Positions 40,159 to 50,142 of a stretch of DNA of 64,000 bases are shown here, in pieces (position 1 is the first letter of the stretch; each line of letters begins with the position of its first letter). A program made the position numbers and the translations under genes. The stretch is from positions 90,001 through 154,000 of the forward strand of contig WBZZ01003534.1 of NCBI GenBank assembly GCA_019918135.1. The letters run 5' to 3'. Origin of the DNA: Paulinella micropora. Lineage: Eukaryota; Cercozoa; Imbricatea; Euglyphida; Paulinellidae. Under the pieces are notes generated by a model. The model saw only the letters and a list, made by a program, of their open reading frames with translations, did not search any database and was not told the origin of the DNA.

Positions 40159-40629
40159 CACGAATTGGAAGAGGCGCAGGTCGAGATTTCCGTCGATGAC
40201 GATACTTCTGAAATCTGGCTGGTTGCGCACTGTAACCTGTGCGATGCCAAGCGCGCACAGGGCGCGGAAGAAAAGGAAGGCGGCGGGAGTGCAGCGCTCT
40301 GGTCCATCGTCGACGAGCTACGGACCAGGAGGCTCCGGGAAGTGCTGGAGAGCGAGCTGCAACGGAAAACACTGGAGCTGGTGCGGGGTAGCAGCGCCAA
40401 GCAGCGCTGGCCCGCCTGGGAACCCAGGGGCTCTGCTCGGGCAAAGACTGTGAGTCGCAAACCATCGAGGTCCATAAGACAGATTTCTGGTGGACCTGTG
40501 CCTTCTCTCTCTCTCTCTCCCTCCCCCCCCCCTCCCCTCCTCCTCTTTCCTTCCCTCCCTTCTCCCCCCCACCCCTCCCCCTCTCTCTTTCTCTCTCTCC
40601 CTTTTCTCCAGAGCAAAGTACCATTATAA
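40159..40629 (+). CDS. Unrecognised helical protein with a CxxC, possibly spliced
   Basis: Protein-like from VEISVDDDTSEIWLVAHCNL through CDAKRAQGAEEKE, SAALWSIVDELRTRRLREVL and ESELQRKTLELVRG. No ATG is in frame at the start, so an upstream exon or a non-AUG start is needed. GTGAGT at 40450 and a 100-base pyrimidine tract ending TTTTCTCCAG at 40611 mark a likely 162-bp intron. It is a multiple of three and itself open, so spliced and unspliced products share the same last six codons. It lies just upstream of the primase gene. Function unknown. Confidence 0.4.
   Translation, partial: HELEEAQVEISVDDDTSEIWLVAHCNLCDAKRAQGAEEKEGGGSAALWSIVDELRTRRLREVLESELQRKTLELVRGSSAKQRWPAWEPRGSARAKTVSRKPSRSIRQISGGPVPSLSLSPSPPPPLLLFPSLPSPPHPSPSLFLSLPFLQSKVPL
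40450..40611 (+). other. Candidate intron
   Basis: Strong donor GTGAGTCGC and acceptor TTTTCTCCAG, preceded by an uninterrupted pyrimidine tract at about 40503-40609. This is the clearest splice-like pair inside the GC-rich block. Confidence 0.5.
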
Positions 40630-40674
40630 CAAAGTAAAAAAGGAACAGACATCCCCAACTGACTAGCACAGGAT

Positions 40675-42645
40675 ATGCAGACCCCCGCGGCCTCGCAGGA
40701 GCCAGACCCTCACTGGGTCTCGGGCTGTCGCATATTATTTAAAATCAACAAATTGCTGCAAACCGGCACGAGTCGCGTCAAGCGGCAAAAATTCGCACGC
40801 AACTTTACGCTCATGACGGGCGGGTGCCTCCACCTCACGCTCACCGAGCAGAAATTAATGTCGGGTTTCTTGTGCCGGCTGGCACGTAACCCACACGCTA
40901 AAGTGCTCAATCGAGTAGCCTTGGTGCAGGTCATACACAACCCCTCCGCCCTCATTGTCGACCCAGACGCACGCCAAACCCCGCAGCTCACGCCCAAGCG
41001 CTTTAAGGAATTCATGCAGCGCTTCCTCGTCGTGCTAGCGCGCCTCATTGTCGTGCGCCTGATCGCCCAAGGCTGGCCCCCCGCCGAGGCCTGGGCCGCC
41101 TGTACTGCGCACGTGCTCCAGAGCCACGGGCCTATCGAGAAGTGGCAGAATCTGGCCGACACAGCCGAGGGGGCCCGGTGCCGCCAGCTGAGGAGGTACA
41201 ACAAGCTCTCATACCACCTCGTTTTCCCCAAGCTAGTCCTAGGCTGGGCAGACGCCGGCTTGCTCATGTGCGAGGCCATCGCTGAATTTGCGCGCCTCTA
41301 TCCGTCCTTCGCGCAGGACCTCGACCTACCCACAGTCGTGGACCTCTCCATCTACAAGAAGGGAGGGGGCATGTGCCGCTACCCGTTCTGCGACAAGGCC
41401 GAGCGCAAGCCCTGCGCCGGCTGCTTCCAGACCGCCCCGCGCAACCCGCCCCGCAACGGCGAGAGCAGTCTGTCGTACTGCCCCTTTGGCAAATCCTGCA
41501 AAAACCCAGTATATGCAGAACGGCCTTTGCTCCCGCTTGCACGCTACGAGTTTTGCCCGCCATCCGGCAGTTTCGGCAGCTTCAGCTCCAGCTCCAGCTC
41601 CAGCTCCAGCCAGCCTGACCCCTTGCTCTGCAACCCTTCGCTCGAGTTCCTTGCAACAAGCCTTGGTTTTGAAGCCTGCGACGGAATGACGGACAAGGCA
41701 TTGGAAAGCTTCGTTCTTCAGGCCAGCGTCGGAGAGACTGCGGTCACACGGAGGGGGCCTGCGTGGCAGGAGCCTGACGCCCCCGCGCGCTTCGGGGCGC
41801 GAGGTGCCGGCTCACGGAAGGAGGGTGCTGCTCGCCCCTCCCCCCAGCCACACCCTTTTCGTCTGGAGCGTGTGCGTGCCCAAGAGGGGAAGGGGCTTCA
41901 ACCAGTCCGAATCCTCTCTGAGCCCCTGCCAGAGTCGGCCCAGGCCAATACAGGCGCAGGCGGGGCTGGCTGCACAAAAAGCCCGCCCCCCGCGCCAGTA
42001 TTGCCTGCCAAGAAAACTCAGGTTCGGAAGCACCCAACCACCGCGTCGCGCCGCTCTGTGGGCCCTCTGCCTTGGGGGGCACAAGTCGCGGGCCAGGTCC
42101 GTCGCGCGCCAGTCACCGAGCCAGCGCCAGGCGGGTGCTCCGCCCTCACGCTCGGCGGGCCACACCGCTACGCGCAGGACCAGATGAGCGCGCTCCTGCG
42201 TGCGCACATTGAACCTTATTTAGGGCAGCATGTTCAGCTCGAAAATGTTGTTTGGAAAGCATCGGGTTACATCATGGGCTATACGACCAAGAATACCGCC
42301 GTCTGCCCCTTCCGCCACGGCGCGACGGGCTGTGCCAAACCACACCACTCCAATCGCTTGCTCGTGACCTTGGGCCAAACCGAACTAACAGTTACTTGCC
42401 TCAGCGTGCATTGCGCTGGGAATGTATCCCGGGCGCGCTTCCTGCTGCCCCCAGCCACGCGCTACAAGCTCTGCCTCGCGCAGCCCTGCACCGTCACTCT
42501 CTCGCCGCCCCCTAATATTGCAACCGCAGCCAGCAACTCAGATCCTGCCTCTCCGCACGAAGAAGAAGAAAAAAATATACCATCGGACAAAAACGAACAA
42601 GAAGTTGCTACAGCCGAGGGAGAGCAGGATGCTACAGGTACATAG
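40675..42645 (+). CDS. PrimPol/UL52-type DNA primase (archaeo-eukaryotic primase family), 656 aa
   Basis: Uninterrupted frame from ATG 40675. The three AEP catalytic motifs are visible: DxD at residues 96-98 (ALIVDPDAR), SxH at 179-181 (NKLSYHLVFPKL) and the third-metal Asp at 223 in VVDLSIYKKGGGMCRY, which parallels the VDxxVYTKNRxFR segment of PrimPol. Cys pairs follow (CRYPFC, CAGC). A long Ser/Pro-rich, disordered linker spans about 290-490. The C-terminal zinc site starts at C544: CPFRH, C553, HHSN (557-560), C575 and C580, the H-x-S-N...C-x4-C pattern of PrimPol and herpesviral UL52 primases. It would make RNA or DNA primers on single-stranded DNA. Final stretch acidic. It strongly suggests that the surrounding element replicates itself. 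A host-derived PrimPol is the alternative; the long linker and Cys insert are unlike it. Confidence 0.8.
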   Translation: MQTPAASQEPDPHWVSGCRILFKINKLLQTGTSRVKRQKFARNFTLMTGGCLHLTLTEQKLMSGFLCRLARNPHAKVLNRVALVQVIHNPSALIVDPDARQTPQLTPKRFKEFMQRFLVVLARLIVVRLIAQGWPPAEAWAACTAHVLQSHGPIEKWQNLADTAEGARCRQLRRYNKLSYHLVFPKLVLGWADAGLLMCEAIAEFARLYPSFAQDLDLPTVVDLSIYKKGGGMCRYPFCDKAERKPCAGCFQTAPRNPPRNGESSLSYCPFGKSCKNPVYAERPLLPLARYEFCPPSGSFGSFSSSSSSSSSQPDPLLCNPSLEFLATSLGFEACDGMTDKALESFVLQASVGETAVTRRGPAWQEPDAPARFGARGAGSRKEGAARPSPQPHPFRLERVRAQEGKGLQPVRILSEPLPESAQANTGAGGAGCTKSPPPAPVLPAKKTQVRKHPTTASRRSVGPLPWGAQVAGQVRRAPVTEPAPGGCSALTLGGPHRYAQDQMSALLRAHIEPYLGQHVQLENVVWKASGYIMGYTTKNTAVCPFRHGATGCAKPHHSNRLLVTLGQTELTVTCLSVHCAGNVSRARFLLPPATRYKLCLAQPCTVTLSPPPNIATAASNSDPASPHEEEEKNIPSDKNEQEVATAEGEQDATGT

Positions 42646-43260
42646 TCTTCCCCCCCGTGCGCCTGTGCATTTTGATTCATTTGTTTTGTTTGTGTTGTTC
42701 GTTTATATCCAAGGGCCAGTATTGTCCACAGAATCCAAGCACGCTTTTCCCCCGCGCACACGTTTCCTATTTGTATGTATGCAGGAGATCGCCGGGGAGC
42801 ACGGGAGCGTTTGCGCAGAGCCACACAGGTCATCCCCCCCCCCGGGGGGGGGGGTGTTGTGTGTGTGCGGGAGTTTTGGGGGGGGGAGGGGGCGCCGCCC
42901 ACTTTTTTGGGATGGGTGGTGGGGGTGGGGTTAAATTGGGCAATTGGGTGCGTTCAGGCCTATCGACAAAGAAATCCATCGGCCCCCGCCTATTATGTAC
43001 ATGCAAGGTGTGATGCTATGGAATATAGGGGGGGCGTCCAGGCCACCCCTCCTCCCTACCGGCCCGTGCGCAGGGGAGGGGGGCAGAGAGCGCGCCATGC
43101 GAAAATGGAAACCGGCCGAGGCAGGCCTATCGACAATTCTAGCATATTATTTTTGAATAACCCCCCCCACCACCTCAATTTTTTGGCACACATACGCCCG
43201 CCCCCCTCACATGTGTTTAGGAGGCGCACAGCTCAGCTGCCGGCGAGCCCTCCTCGTCGT
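42646..43260. other. Intergenic region with G-tracts
   Basis: Directly after the primase, GTACATAG and a later TTTGTATGTATGCAG (near 42782) could be splice sites, so a 3' exon is possible. G-runs lie at 42843 and 42870. The frames here are low-complexity and I call none. Confidence 0.4.
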
Positions 43261-44151
43261 TCAAGCGCCTCCGGCGCGCCAGCACGCGCGCAGTGCGAGG
43301 AATGGGTCGGGGGCGCCCGGGGCCCCGGGCAAGGACTCAAGCAGCTTCAACAGCTGCTCTAGTTCCTGCCGCACGGCCTCGCGGCTGGCTGCGGTGTGGT
43401 TTAGGGCGTAGCTGCGGTCGTAGGCCACGCGGTCCGACACCGCTTCTCTTTGCATGGTCCAGGCCCGCTGTACGGTGTCGGCGAAGCCCGTGTTCTGCGC
43501 GTACACCTGCGACTTAGCCACCAGCCCTTCAGCAGCGCCCTGCTCGGGCCGTGCCAGGCGCGCCAGCGCCACGAGCTCGGAGCGGTTGCAGCCGTAACCT
43601 GGCAGCAGCGGGGCGCCGTCGTCGCCAGGGGTACCTGCTGGAAGCTCACGCAAAGGCGCCAGCAGCCAGTCGGAGGCATTGCAACAGCCTCCCCCGGCTG
43701 CCATCTCCAACAACACGCCGAGCGCCGTGACCGAGCGCCCCCAAGCCGTGGTGCAGGCCTGTACCTGCGCCTCTAGCCGTTTCAGCTTGGCCTGATTTTC
43801 TGCGCCCGCCCTCTCGGCGCGCCCCAGTGCCGTCTGCACTGCCGCCGAGAGCTTAGCAGCACAGCGCGCAAACTGCCGCCGCACACACTGCACGCTCTGC
43901 GCCTCCTCGGCCTCTATCGCGCCCTGCAACAGCCGCCACTGCCCGAATATCTCACCCTGCGTTTCGCCCAGCGGCACCCCGTACTGCGCCAACCTGCCTG
44001 CGGCACTGAACGAGCTGCACCACAGCAAACCAATCGCCACGGCCGAAATTGCTGCGCGCGCTTTCCAGTAGGACCTCCGCGGGAGCGCGGGCGGCGGCTG
44101 CAGCGGCAATGGGCCCGCGTTGGCTTCGCTCTCGTCGTCTCTCTTCCTCAT
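43261..44151 (-). CDS. Type II membrane protein with coiled-coil ectodomain, 296 aa
   Basis: Chosen start ATG at 44151 (MRKRDDESEANAG); an upstream in-frame ATG at 44238 would add 29 less typical residues. A short, charged, Pro-rich tail (1-30) precedes one hydrophobic segment at about 31-52 (ISAVAIGLLWCSSFSAAG). The remainder is a likely lumenal or outer domain with Ala/Gln-rich heptads (ALGRAERAGAENQAKLKRLE), paired cysteines (GGGCCNAS, YGCNRSE), sequons NASD, NRSE and NHTA, and a C-terminal helix (AVRQELEQLLKLLESL). It is divergent from the pseudokinase gene with a 270-bp shared promoter region. A virion or envelope protein is possible but unproven. Confidence 0.6.
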   Translation of the reverse strand: MRKRDDESEANAGPLPLQPPPALPRRSYWKARAAISAVAIGLLWCSSFSAAGRLAQYGVPLGETQGEIFGQWRLLQGAIEAEEAQSVQCVRRQFARCAAKLSAAVQTALGRAERAGAENQAKLKRLEAQVQACTTAWGRSVTALGVLLEMAAGGGCCNASDWLLAPLRELPAGTPGDDGAPLLPGYGCNRSELVALARLARPEQGAAEGLVAKSQVYAQNTGFADTVQRAWTMQREAVSDRVAYDRSYALNHTAASREAVRQELEQLLKLLESLPGAPGAPDPFLALRACWRAGGA

Positions 44152-44419
44152 AGTAGCGTCGTCTTTCTGTGTGCGCGACAAGAAGCCAAAAGAACTAGGG
44201 TTCGACAAAAAAATGAGGTTTTTGTTAGTTATGGGCAAAATGTATAGACAAGAAAATCCGCGCTGGTTCGCAGCCCTCCCCCCCCCCCCCTATTCACTTC
44301 CTTTTCTCCGCAAGGAAGAGAATAGGGGGGGGGAGGTTGGGGAAAGGGGAAGGAGGGAGGGGGGCTTGGAGTAAAAGAGGCCGACCAGAAAAGCGGGGGG
44401 CTATTAATATTTAAAAGGC

Positions 44420-45948
44420 ATGGACTTGCCACGGGTGCAAGCCGGGACGTTAGGTGTTACAGCGGCAGAAAGTGCGGGGGCAATTTTGTCGAGTGGCTAT
44501 TTGGAATTGCTGACGTCTTTCAAAAAGGACATTGCTGCATGGTCAGGCAAAGCAGAGGCTATAGCAGGCGGAGAACATGTAGTGTGGAACTTAACGAGTG
44601 GGTATGGCGCCTGGGCGTACGGCCTGCCGAGGTGTACAGCTGGTCACGCGACGGGGCGGCGCTCAGGCTTACTGAGCTCAGCGAAAAGCGCCAAAGGGCT
44701 GTTGCTATACTCAACCACCTGCGCAACAACACCAAGGAACTTTCAACCGCCGGCATCACACCGCCAAAGGCCTCGCTTGAGTACCTTTATTTGTGCGGGG
44801 GCTTGCGCGGCCCCTGCGATCCGGCTGGGGAGCTTCGACAGGTAAGCGAGCTGAGTGAGTTGCTGTCGGAGCTACGGCAACGACACCTAGCTGCTGATGT
44901 AGATGTAGCACAACTGTTGCAGCGGTTCGGCCAACAGTGGAACTATGCCAGAGAAGGACAGGGCGCCTATGCCGTTACGCTAGAGCGCATGTCCTGCCTA
45001 GGCCCTGACTTGTTGGACGAGCTAGACAGCTTGCGCCGTAGTTACCTGAGCGAAAGCAGGGGACCAGAAAAGAAGGATAAGCTCAGAGGAATTCTGGCAC
45101 GGGTTAGTGGGGCCATAGCGAGATTTGTGCTGTTTGGTAGCGGCAAGGCTGCCATGCCCTGGAGAGTGTCGGCGGACACCAAACCCGAGAACTTTGTTAA
45201 AGTGCCGCGGGCAGGGGCACCCACGTCCGTTGTGCTGATAGACGTGGATTGTTTCTACCACGAAGGCGAGGGTAAGCGCCCTGGCCTGTGCGTTCCTGAA
45301 CTCTTTGCGCTGGGCAAGCGTTTGCACGTGTACCCCCTCCCCCCAGAGCTGCGGAAAACAGAGAATGCGGCTGCGCTAGTGGTTATGCATTTCCTAATGT
45401 TCGTCTGCAACTGGCTCCGCGAAAGAGGCTGCAAGTCCAACCCAGCCTTACGTCAGGACATATTCTGCGAAGAGAGCTGTCCAGGGCTCGGTGATCAGGC
45501 AACCATTGTGCGGGGCTTGGAGCTGCTGGGCCAGATTGACCGTCATTACCAAACAGCGCGCGCCGAGCGTCTAACTCTGATCGCGGGGCTAACCTGGACC
45601 ATGCAGCATCACCACCTGGGGTTTTATACAGCGTGCTGTCCCGTGGGCACTGGTCGGCTGTACACTTGCAGTTATAACTACCGTCTGCTGTTGCGCCTCG
45701 TCACTTGCGCGCGCTGCCAAAAGCAGAGCGCGGGCGGAGCTCTCCTGGGTGCCCTAAGCAAGTTTTATAGCACCGTGGTGCAACAGAGCGAGCTGCTCCA
45801 AGTAGCCAAGAAGAGCCTGCCGCCTGACGACTCTTGGGGCGCGCCGTATGATCCTGTCAACCCAGAAGCGAGGTGGCTGTGCTGCCCGAGCAGGGCACAG
45901 TCGTGCCGATGCCCACTGCTCTTACCAACAAGTCAGCTTTGTGTGTAA
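44420..45948 (+). CDS. Protein-kinase-like (pseudokinase) gene
   Basis: A TATA-like ATTAATATTTAAAAGG sits just before the ATG at 44420 (MDLPRVQAGTLGVTAAES). Most of the protein lies in a frame open from 44539 to 45948. Helical N-terminal half (LSELLSELRQRHLAADVDVA, LLDELDSLRRSYLSESRG). The kinase signature is VSADTKPENFVKV followed by SVVLIDVDCFY, matching subdomain VIb (DxKPxN) and the DFG position (DVD here). The HRD His-Arg and the glycine-rich loop are not recognisable, so activity is doubtful. C-terminal helices and a Cys-rich end (CARC) follow. Two frames are used at the N-terminus, left unjoined. Paralogue of the fragment at 15655-15960. Confidence 0.55.
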
Positions 45949-47161
45949 AAGATTTACTGACGCCCGAGCTTATCCTAAAGCTCAAGTCGGCTTTCGAGGC
46001 TAAAGCAATACAGCCCCAAACAGGCACCAGAATTAGCATCCAGAAGATTAAAGGTCTTCTGGATGACGAAATACTAAGAACCGAAGCTCTTCTCGGAAAA
46101 GAAATACAAAAGATTACCAAAGAGGAAATCCGAAACCTCGCCGCATCGATAAGAAATCTGCAAGATTGGAAGCGCCTTGCCTTGTTGTCGGCCCAACCGA
46201 AAGGGCCCAGAACAAATAATTATGAACAAGAGTTACAACAGTGCACAGAAATAGAACAGACTATCGATACAAAACTTCAAGCGTGGGCAGCGAATGCTAA
46301 ATGGCAGGAGGCGCTGTGCTGGGAGCCTTTTGCGTTGTACGGTCTGTATTTGCTAATCCAAACGCTGCGCCGAGTACCAACACAGAACGAACAGCCCGAT
46401 TTGTACCAAAAATGGCGCGCGCGCGCGCGGGGCGTGCTTTGTGCGACATAAGCCGTCACATACTACCAACGCAAAGCCTGCTTTGTCTTCTTCGACCTTA
46501 CGCCAGTGCCAAATTTTACTTATCGACAGATACTCTGCAGCAACTCTTTCAAAATGCACGCAGATTGGCTAAACGTGGAGAAATCAACAGAGACGATAGA
46601 TCTCTCTTCAAAGCTGACAGAATGTGCCAACTACTAAGCAACTCTATGCTTGAGATCAAACGTTTAGTGGAAGGCCAAATATCAAACCAGAGCTCCAGTC
46701 AAAGGTTATTTATCAGATCCGTCTGCGCAGATTTGCCAGTATGTGTGCAACCGCATTACAAAGCGTTAAGATTGATGTGGACAATTGCTGGGAACCCCGG
46801 GCTCGTAGCAGGCTTTCGCAGCGATCTGCTTTGGGCGGATCACAGCGAAAGCCTTGCGTGTCTCGATTGCTTGTATGAGCAATCTCATCAGCTGCCGAAT
46901 GGCGGCAGGACTGTTTATCCACATTTGCTTCCATTGCACGAGTGCACGTGTGCAGTGGCTGCAGAAAAGGACGCGCTTGAACTCAAAAGCCTAAATGGCC
47001 CCTGTGTACACACGCTTTTCTTGCAGGCCTTTTTGTGTACAATATTTGTAGAAGTCTACAAAGAGTTGTCACTCCAACCGGAAAACAGCATGGCTTCAAA
47101 TTCAAAAAACTCTTCAAACTTGGGGGCACTACTTACATTGCGAAGAATAAAAAGCATTTAA
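45873..47161 (+). CDS. Unrecognised protein(s) in two overlapping frames
   Basis: The first frame (45873-46451, 192 codons) is helical and charged: DLLTPELILKLKSAFEAKAI, EALLGKEIQKITKEEIRNLA, PFALYGLYLLIQTLRRVP. The second (46301-47161) carries YASAKFYLSTDTLQQLFQNA, RLAKRGEINRDDRSLFKADR, LRLMWTIAGNPGLVAGFRS, FLQAFLCTIFVEVYKELSL. Both are convincingly coding, so either two overlapping genes or one interrupted gene is present. The first starts inside the end of the pseudokinase frame. ATTAAAG follows the second stop. No domain recognised. Confidence 0.5.
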
Positions 47162-47245
47162 ACTCAATAGTACAACTAAGTTTTTTTAAGGATTAAAGAT
47201 TTTGTTGAAGCTATGATCATTGTCGTAATCTGCAAGCAGACGCAC

Positions 47246-47686
47246 TTACAATAATGGAGCAAAGTCCTCATCGCGCTCTAGGAGCCTTGCGTTTTCCTGC
47301 GCGTGTTCCAATGTGGGTATTACCTCCTGCAGCCTTGCTAGTGTCTGCGTCAGTTGTAGGTAGTTTCGGCGCAGCCGCCGCTGGTACATCTTTTCCATCC
47401 TTGCGCTGTCGGCCCGTGCGCACTCGAGTCGCTGTTTGTAAAACCTTGCAGCACGTGCGCTTTCATCCTTGACACGTGCTAGCTGTTGTCGTAAATCTTC
47501 CTCGTCGCCTGGCCGCTGTTGCTGCACGATGTTTGCTGTGTTGGGCGCTATCTGAGGCTGCAGCCGTCGACCACACGACGGACTTAGGCACAGACATCCT
47601 AGTCCTATTGCTAGAGCCCACAAGAACGCAAAGCAAATCGGCTCTATTCCACGCAGGTCCAAGTTCAGCGGGAGGTCCGGCCACAT
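47246..47686 (-). CDS. Membrane-anchored coiled-coil protein, 146 aa
   Basis: ATG at 47686 (MWPDLPLNLDLRGIEP). A single hydrophobic segment at about 17-36 (ICFAFLWALAIGLGCLCLS) is followed by a Cys/Arg patch and then a long coiled coil from about residue 55 to the end: EEDLRQQLARVKDESARAA, RFYKQRLECARADSARMEKM, YLQLTQTLARLQEVIPTLE. The plan (anchor then coiled coil) resembles the protein at 43261-44151. Role unknown; a structural or membrane-tethering part is plausible. Confidence 0.65.
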   Translation of the reverse strand: MWPDLPLNLDLRGIEPICFAFLWALAIGLGCLCLSPSCGRRLQPQIAPNTANIVQQQRPGDEEDLRQQLARVKDESARAARFYKQRLECARADSARMEKMYQRRLRRNYLQLTQTLARLQEVIPTLEHAQENARLLERDEDFAPLL

Positions 47687-47912
47687 TTTTTATATCTTCT
47701 GCACGTGCCGCTAATTTGGGAATAAAGCGAGAGAGAGGGAGAGCGGAGGAGGAGCGGGGGGGGTGGGGGGGGGGGAGGGGGAGGGGGGGAGGGAGGAGGG
47801 GCAACCAATTTCTCTCCATCCCCTCGCCCCCTCTCACATCCCCCCCCCCCCGCCGCTCTTGTTTGTGTATAAAGAAAAAGGGTTGCGCCCAAAGACGGTG
47901 GTTGAGTTTTGT
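47687..47912. other. Purine-rich then C-rich tract between divergent genes
   Basis: A dense G/A stretch with G-runs (47755-47800) turns into C-runs (47838-47852). The divergent genes at 47686 and 47913 share it, so it must contain both promoters. No other feature is seen. Confidence 0.5.
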
Positions 47913-49345
47913 ATGCTTGATCAGAATACACTGAAGGAATTCCATTGTTTGCTTGACCTTTACGTCGAGTGCACCCAGTGTTTCGGGCTAGACGAGCAAA
48001 ACAGAGAAAAAGCTATATGAAGCAAAATCTGAGGCAGAAATCGCCATTGCATGGGGTAAGATAAAACCTGCTTGTGCAAGGTTTGGCTGTTTCTACCGGG
48101 CCTTTTCCAAAGTAAAGAATCTAGCAAAACGTCACCGAAACAATGCTGCAAACTTGCCCCAAAAAACTATCATAGGGAAAAGGTTCCAGAAGCTGCAAGA
48201 ACCCTACACGCTCCTGCCCGGGGGGTGTCTGAGGGCAGAGCAAGATTTTATCTACGTGGGTACGCGAATGAAGATTTTGTACTGCTCAAGCAAATGTTAA
48301 CTTTAAACAAAGCAAAGCCTGCAACAGAAGAAATCAACAATATTTTTGGGAGGTAAGAGTCCGGCTGCTGTTGCACAAAGAAACAAACGGATTTGTATCA
48401 CCGGTGCTGCGCGCCTTTGTTGCCTACACTAAAGAAAACTACGCAAAAAAAAAGGGATCCCGTCTACTACATCTGCCTGCCCGTAGCAGGCACAGACTTC
48501 TCCTTCTCTGATCCGGGTGTCGTGGAAAAAGTTCGCCAGCAATTTTTACTAGACCTTGCCACAGAAAGAAACGTGTTGAGCAAAGGTCACTTGCTTTATC
48601 TGGACACGCGCGGGCGCCGCTATGCGTACAACAAGGAGATACAAGCAATCCGATGTGCAGACTGGGACTACACGCGCATGATCCACATCAAGCCTGTATG
48701 TGTCAATGCTAGAAGATCTGATCAAGTGCATTCTTTTCTGCAAAAATTGCAAGAATCACCAAGAAAAAATCCGAGTGTAAACGAGGTAGTCAAGTTTACC
48801 AACGCAATCAGCTTCTACTGTGGCTGGTGGCTAGAGGAGGCAGAGGAGGAGGGCAGAAAGGAGAATGGATGCTTACTTTGGTTGCAAGTGGTCAACTCGT
48901 TGCACAAAGAGGTTGTAAACGAAGATGGCTCTGTGGAGAAAAAGAAGCAGGTATGTGCTTTATGGTGCGCAGACCTTCTGACGCAGGGCAGAGACAGCCC
49001 CTTCTTGGTTTGGTATCAGTATATGCAAGAAGGTGTGCAGAGTGGCTTAAGACAGAGTTGTACGACAAGAACAATATGTCTTTATTTCCCTACCTCTTCA
49101 GATACGGTCTCCTCGAAAAAGCAGGTGATTACTCAGAGGGAAAATACCAGCTAGCCTCTCCGTGCAGAATTGTGCAAGACAAAGACGTAACAAACAAAGC
49201 TCTGTATAATTCTATCTTATCTACCCTCCCAGATGGCCAGGTTGCAAGGCATAACGTTTTCTGCTACCTGGCAGAAGAGATGTGCGAGCTAGTGCTCAAG
49301 CACATGCAAAGAGAATGTACCAGCGCGGTCTTAAAAGTAAAATAA
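47913..49345 (+). CDS. Unrecognised gene, multi-exon or interrupted
   Basis: Starts near ATG 47913 (MLDQNTLKEFHCLLDLYVEC) and ends at 49345. Protein-like stretches in several frames: AEIAIAWGKIKPACARFGCF, DPVYYICLPVAGTDFSFSDP, YLDTRGRRYAYNKEIQAIRC, EVVKFTNAISFYCGWWLEEA, CAEWLKTELYDKNNMSLFPY, LPDGQVARHNVFCYLAEEMC. Donor-like GTAAGA and GTATGTG and pyrimidine-rich AG sites lie between some of them, so short introns are likely; some breaks may also be present. Less GC-rich than its surroundings. No domain recognised. Confidence 0.5.
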
Positions 49346-50142
49346 GTGTTTTTAATTCAACAACTTGAAAGGTCTTGCTGGCGCCAGTTCGCGCCAGCAA
49401 GAGGAAAGGGTGTGAGGGGGAAGAGGGGTGTGGAGACTTTTGCCCGGGGGGCGGGCCCGCCGCCCGGCCCGCCCCCGGAGAAAAGGAAGGGGGGGGGGGG
49501 GGCGCCCCCCCCCCCGGCGCCCCCCCCCCCCCTCCACCCTTTCCCTGCTCCACCTGAGCCCCCCTGAGCCCGGGGGGCTCAAAGAGCAAAGAAAGGGGGG
49601 AAGGGAGGGGGGGGGAGAGGGAAAGGGAAGGGCGCAAATGGTACCAAATAAATATATAAACACACAAAACACCTCCACTAAGACGCCCCCCCCCCACTTT
49701 TTTTGTCACGTACCCAGTCTACATCCAGACTGTCTGTTCTTAAGCAGCAAGAAGAGCCCAGACGGAGCCTGCACTGGCAGGCTGCCAGTGCATAGTTCCG
49801 TCTGGGCCGGAGGGGCGCCGCACGCTCTCGACGACTCAACTATCCTCGCGATTTCTTTTTTCCTTGTTTTAATTCCGACAAAAGAACGAAGAGGTGAAGG
49901 TTTAAGTCAAAAGGCAGCAGCAAAGATTGTCGCTGCAGATCACACTGACTAGCAAACGTGTACAGGGAAGAGATCGTTTTCTGGACACGTTTTTCCGGGA
50001 AAACGCGCAGACCCTTCGCCCCCCCCCACACACACACAGAGCGGACCGGCCGGTTCATTTTGTGACAAATGTGTTTTTTCGCTCCCCAATGGGCACTGGT
50101 GGCGTTCGTACCGGGAATATAAGGCGGCGGGATTCTAGATTT
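49346..50142. other. Long intergenic region with G/C-tracts and a compound hairpin
   Basis: G-runs and C-runs at 49490-49535, with GAGCCCGGGGGGCTCAAAG near 49565 (recurrent repeat). Compound hairpin at 49758-49806. CGGCCGGTTCATTTTGTGAC near 50048 recurs at 52261. No gene supported; small frames are low-complexity. Confidence 0.55.
49758..49806. repeat. Compound perfect hairpin
   Basis: Outer arms CCCAGACGGA (49758-49767) and TCCGTCTGGG (49797-49806). Inner arms GCACTGGCAG (49771-49780) and CTGCCAGTGC (49782-49791). Both pair exactly. Confidence 0.8.
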
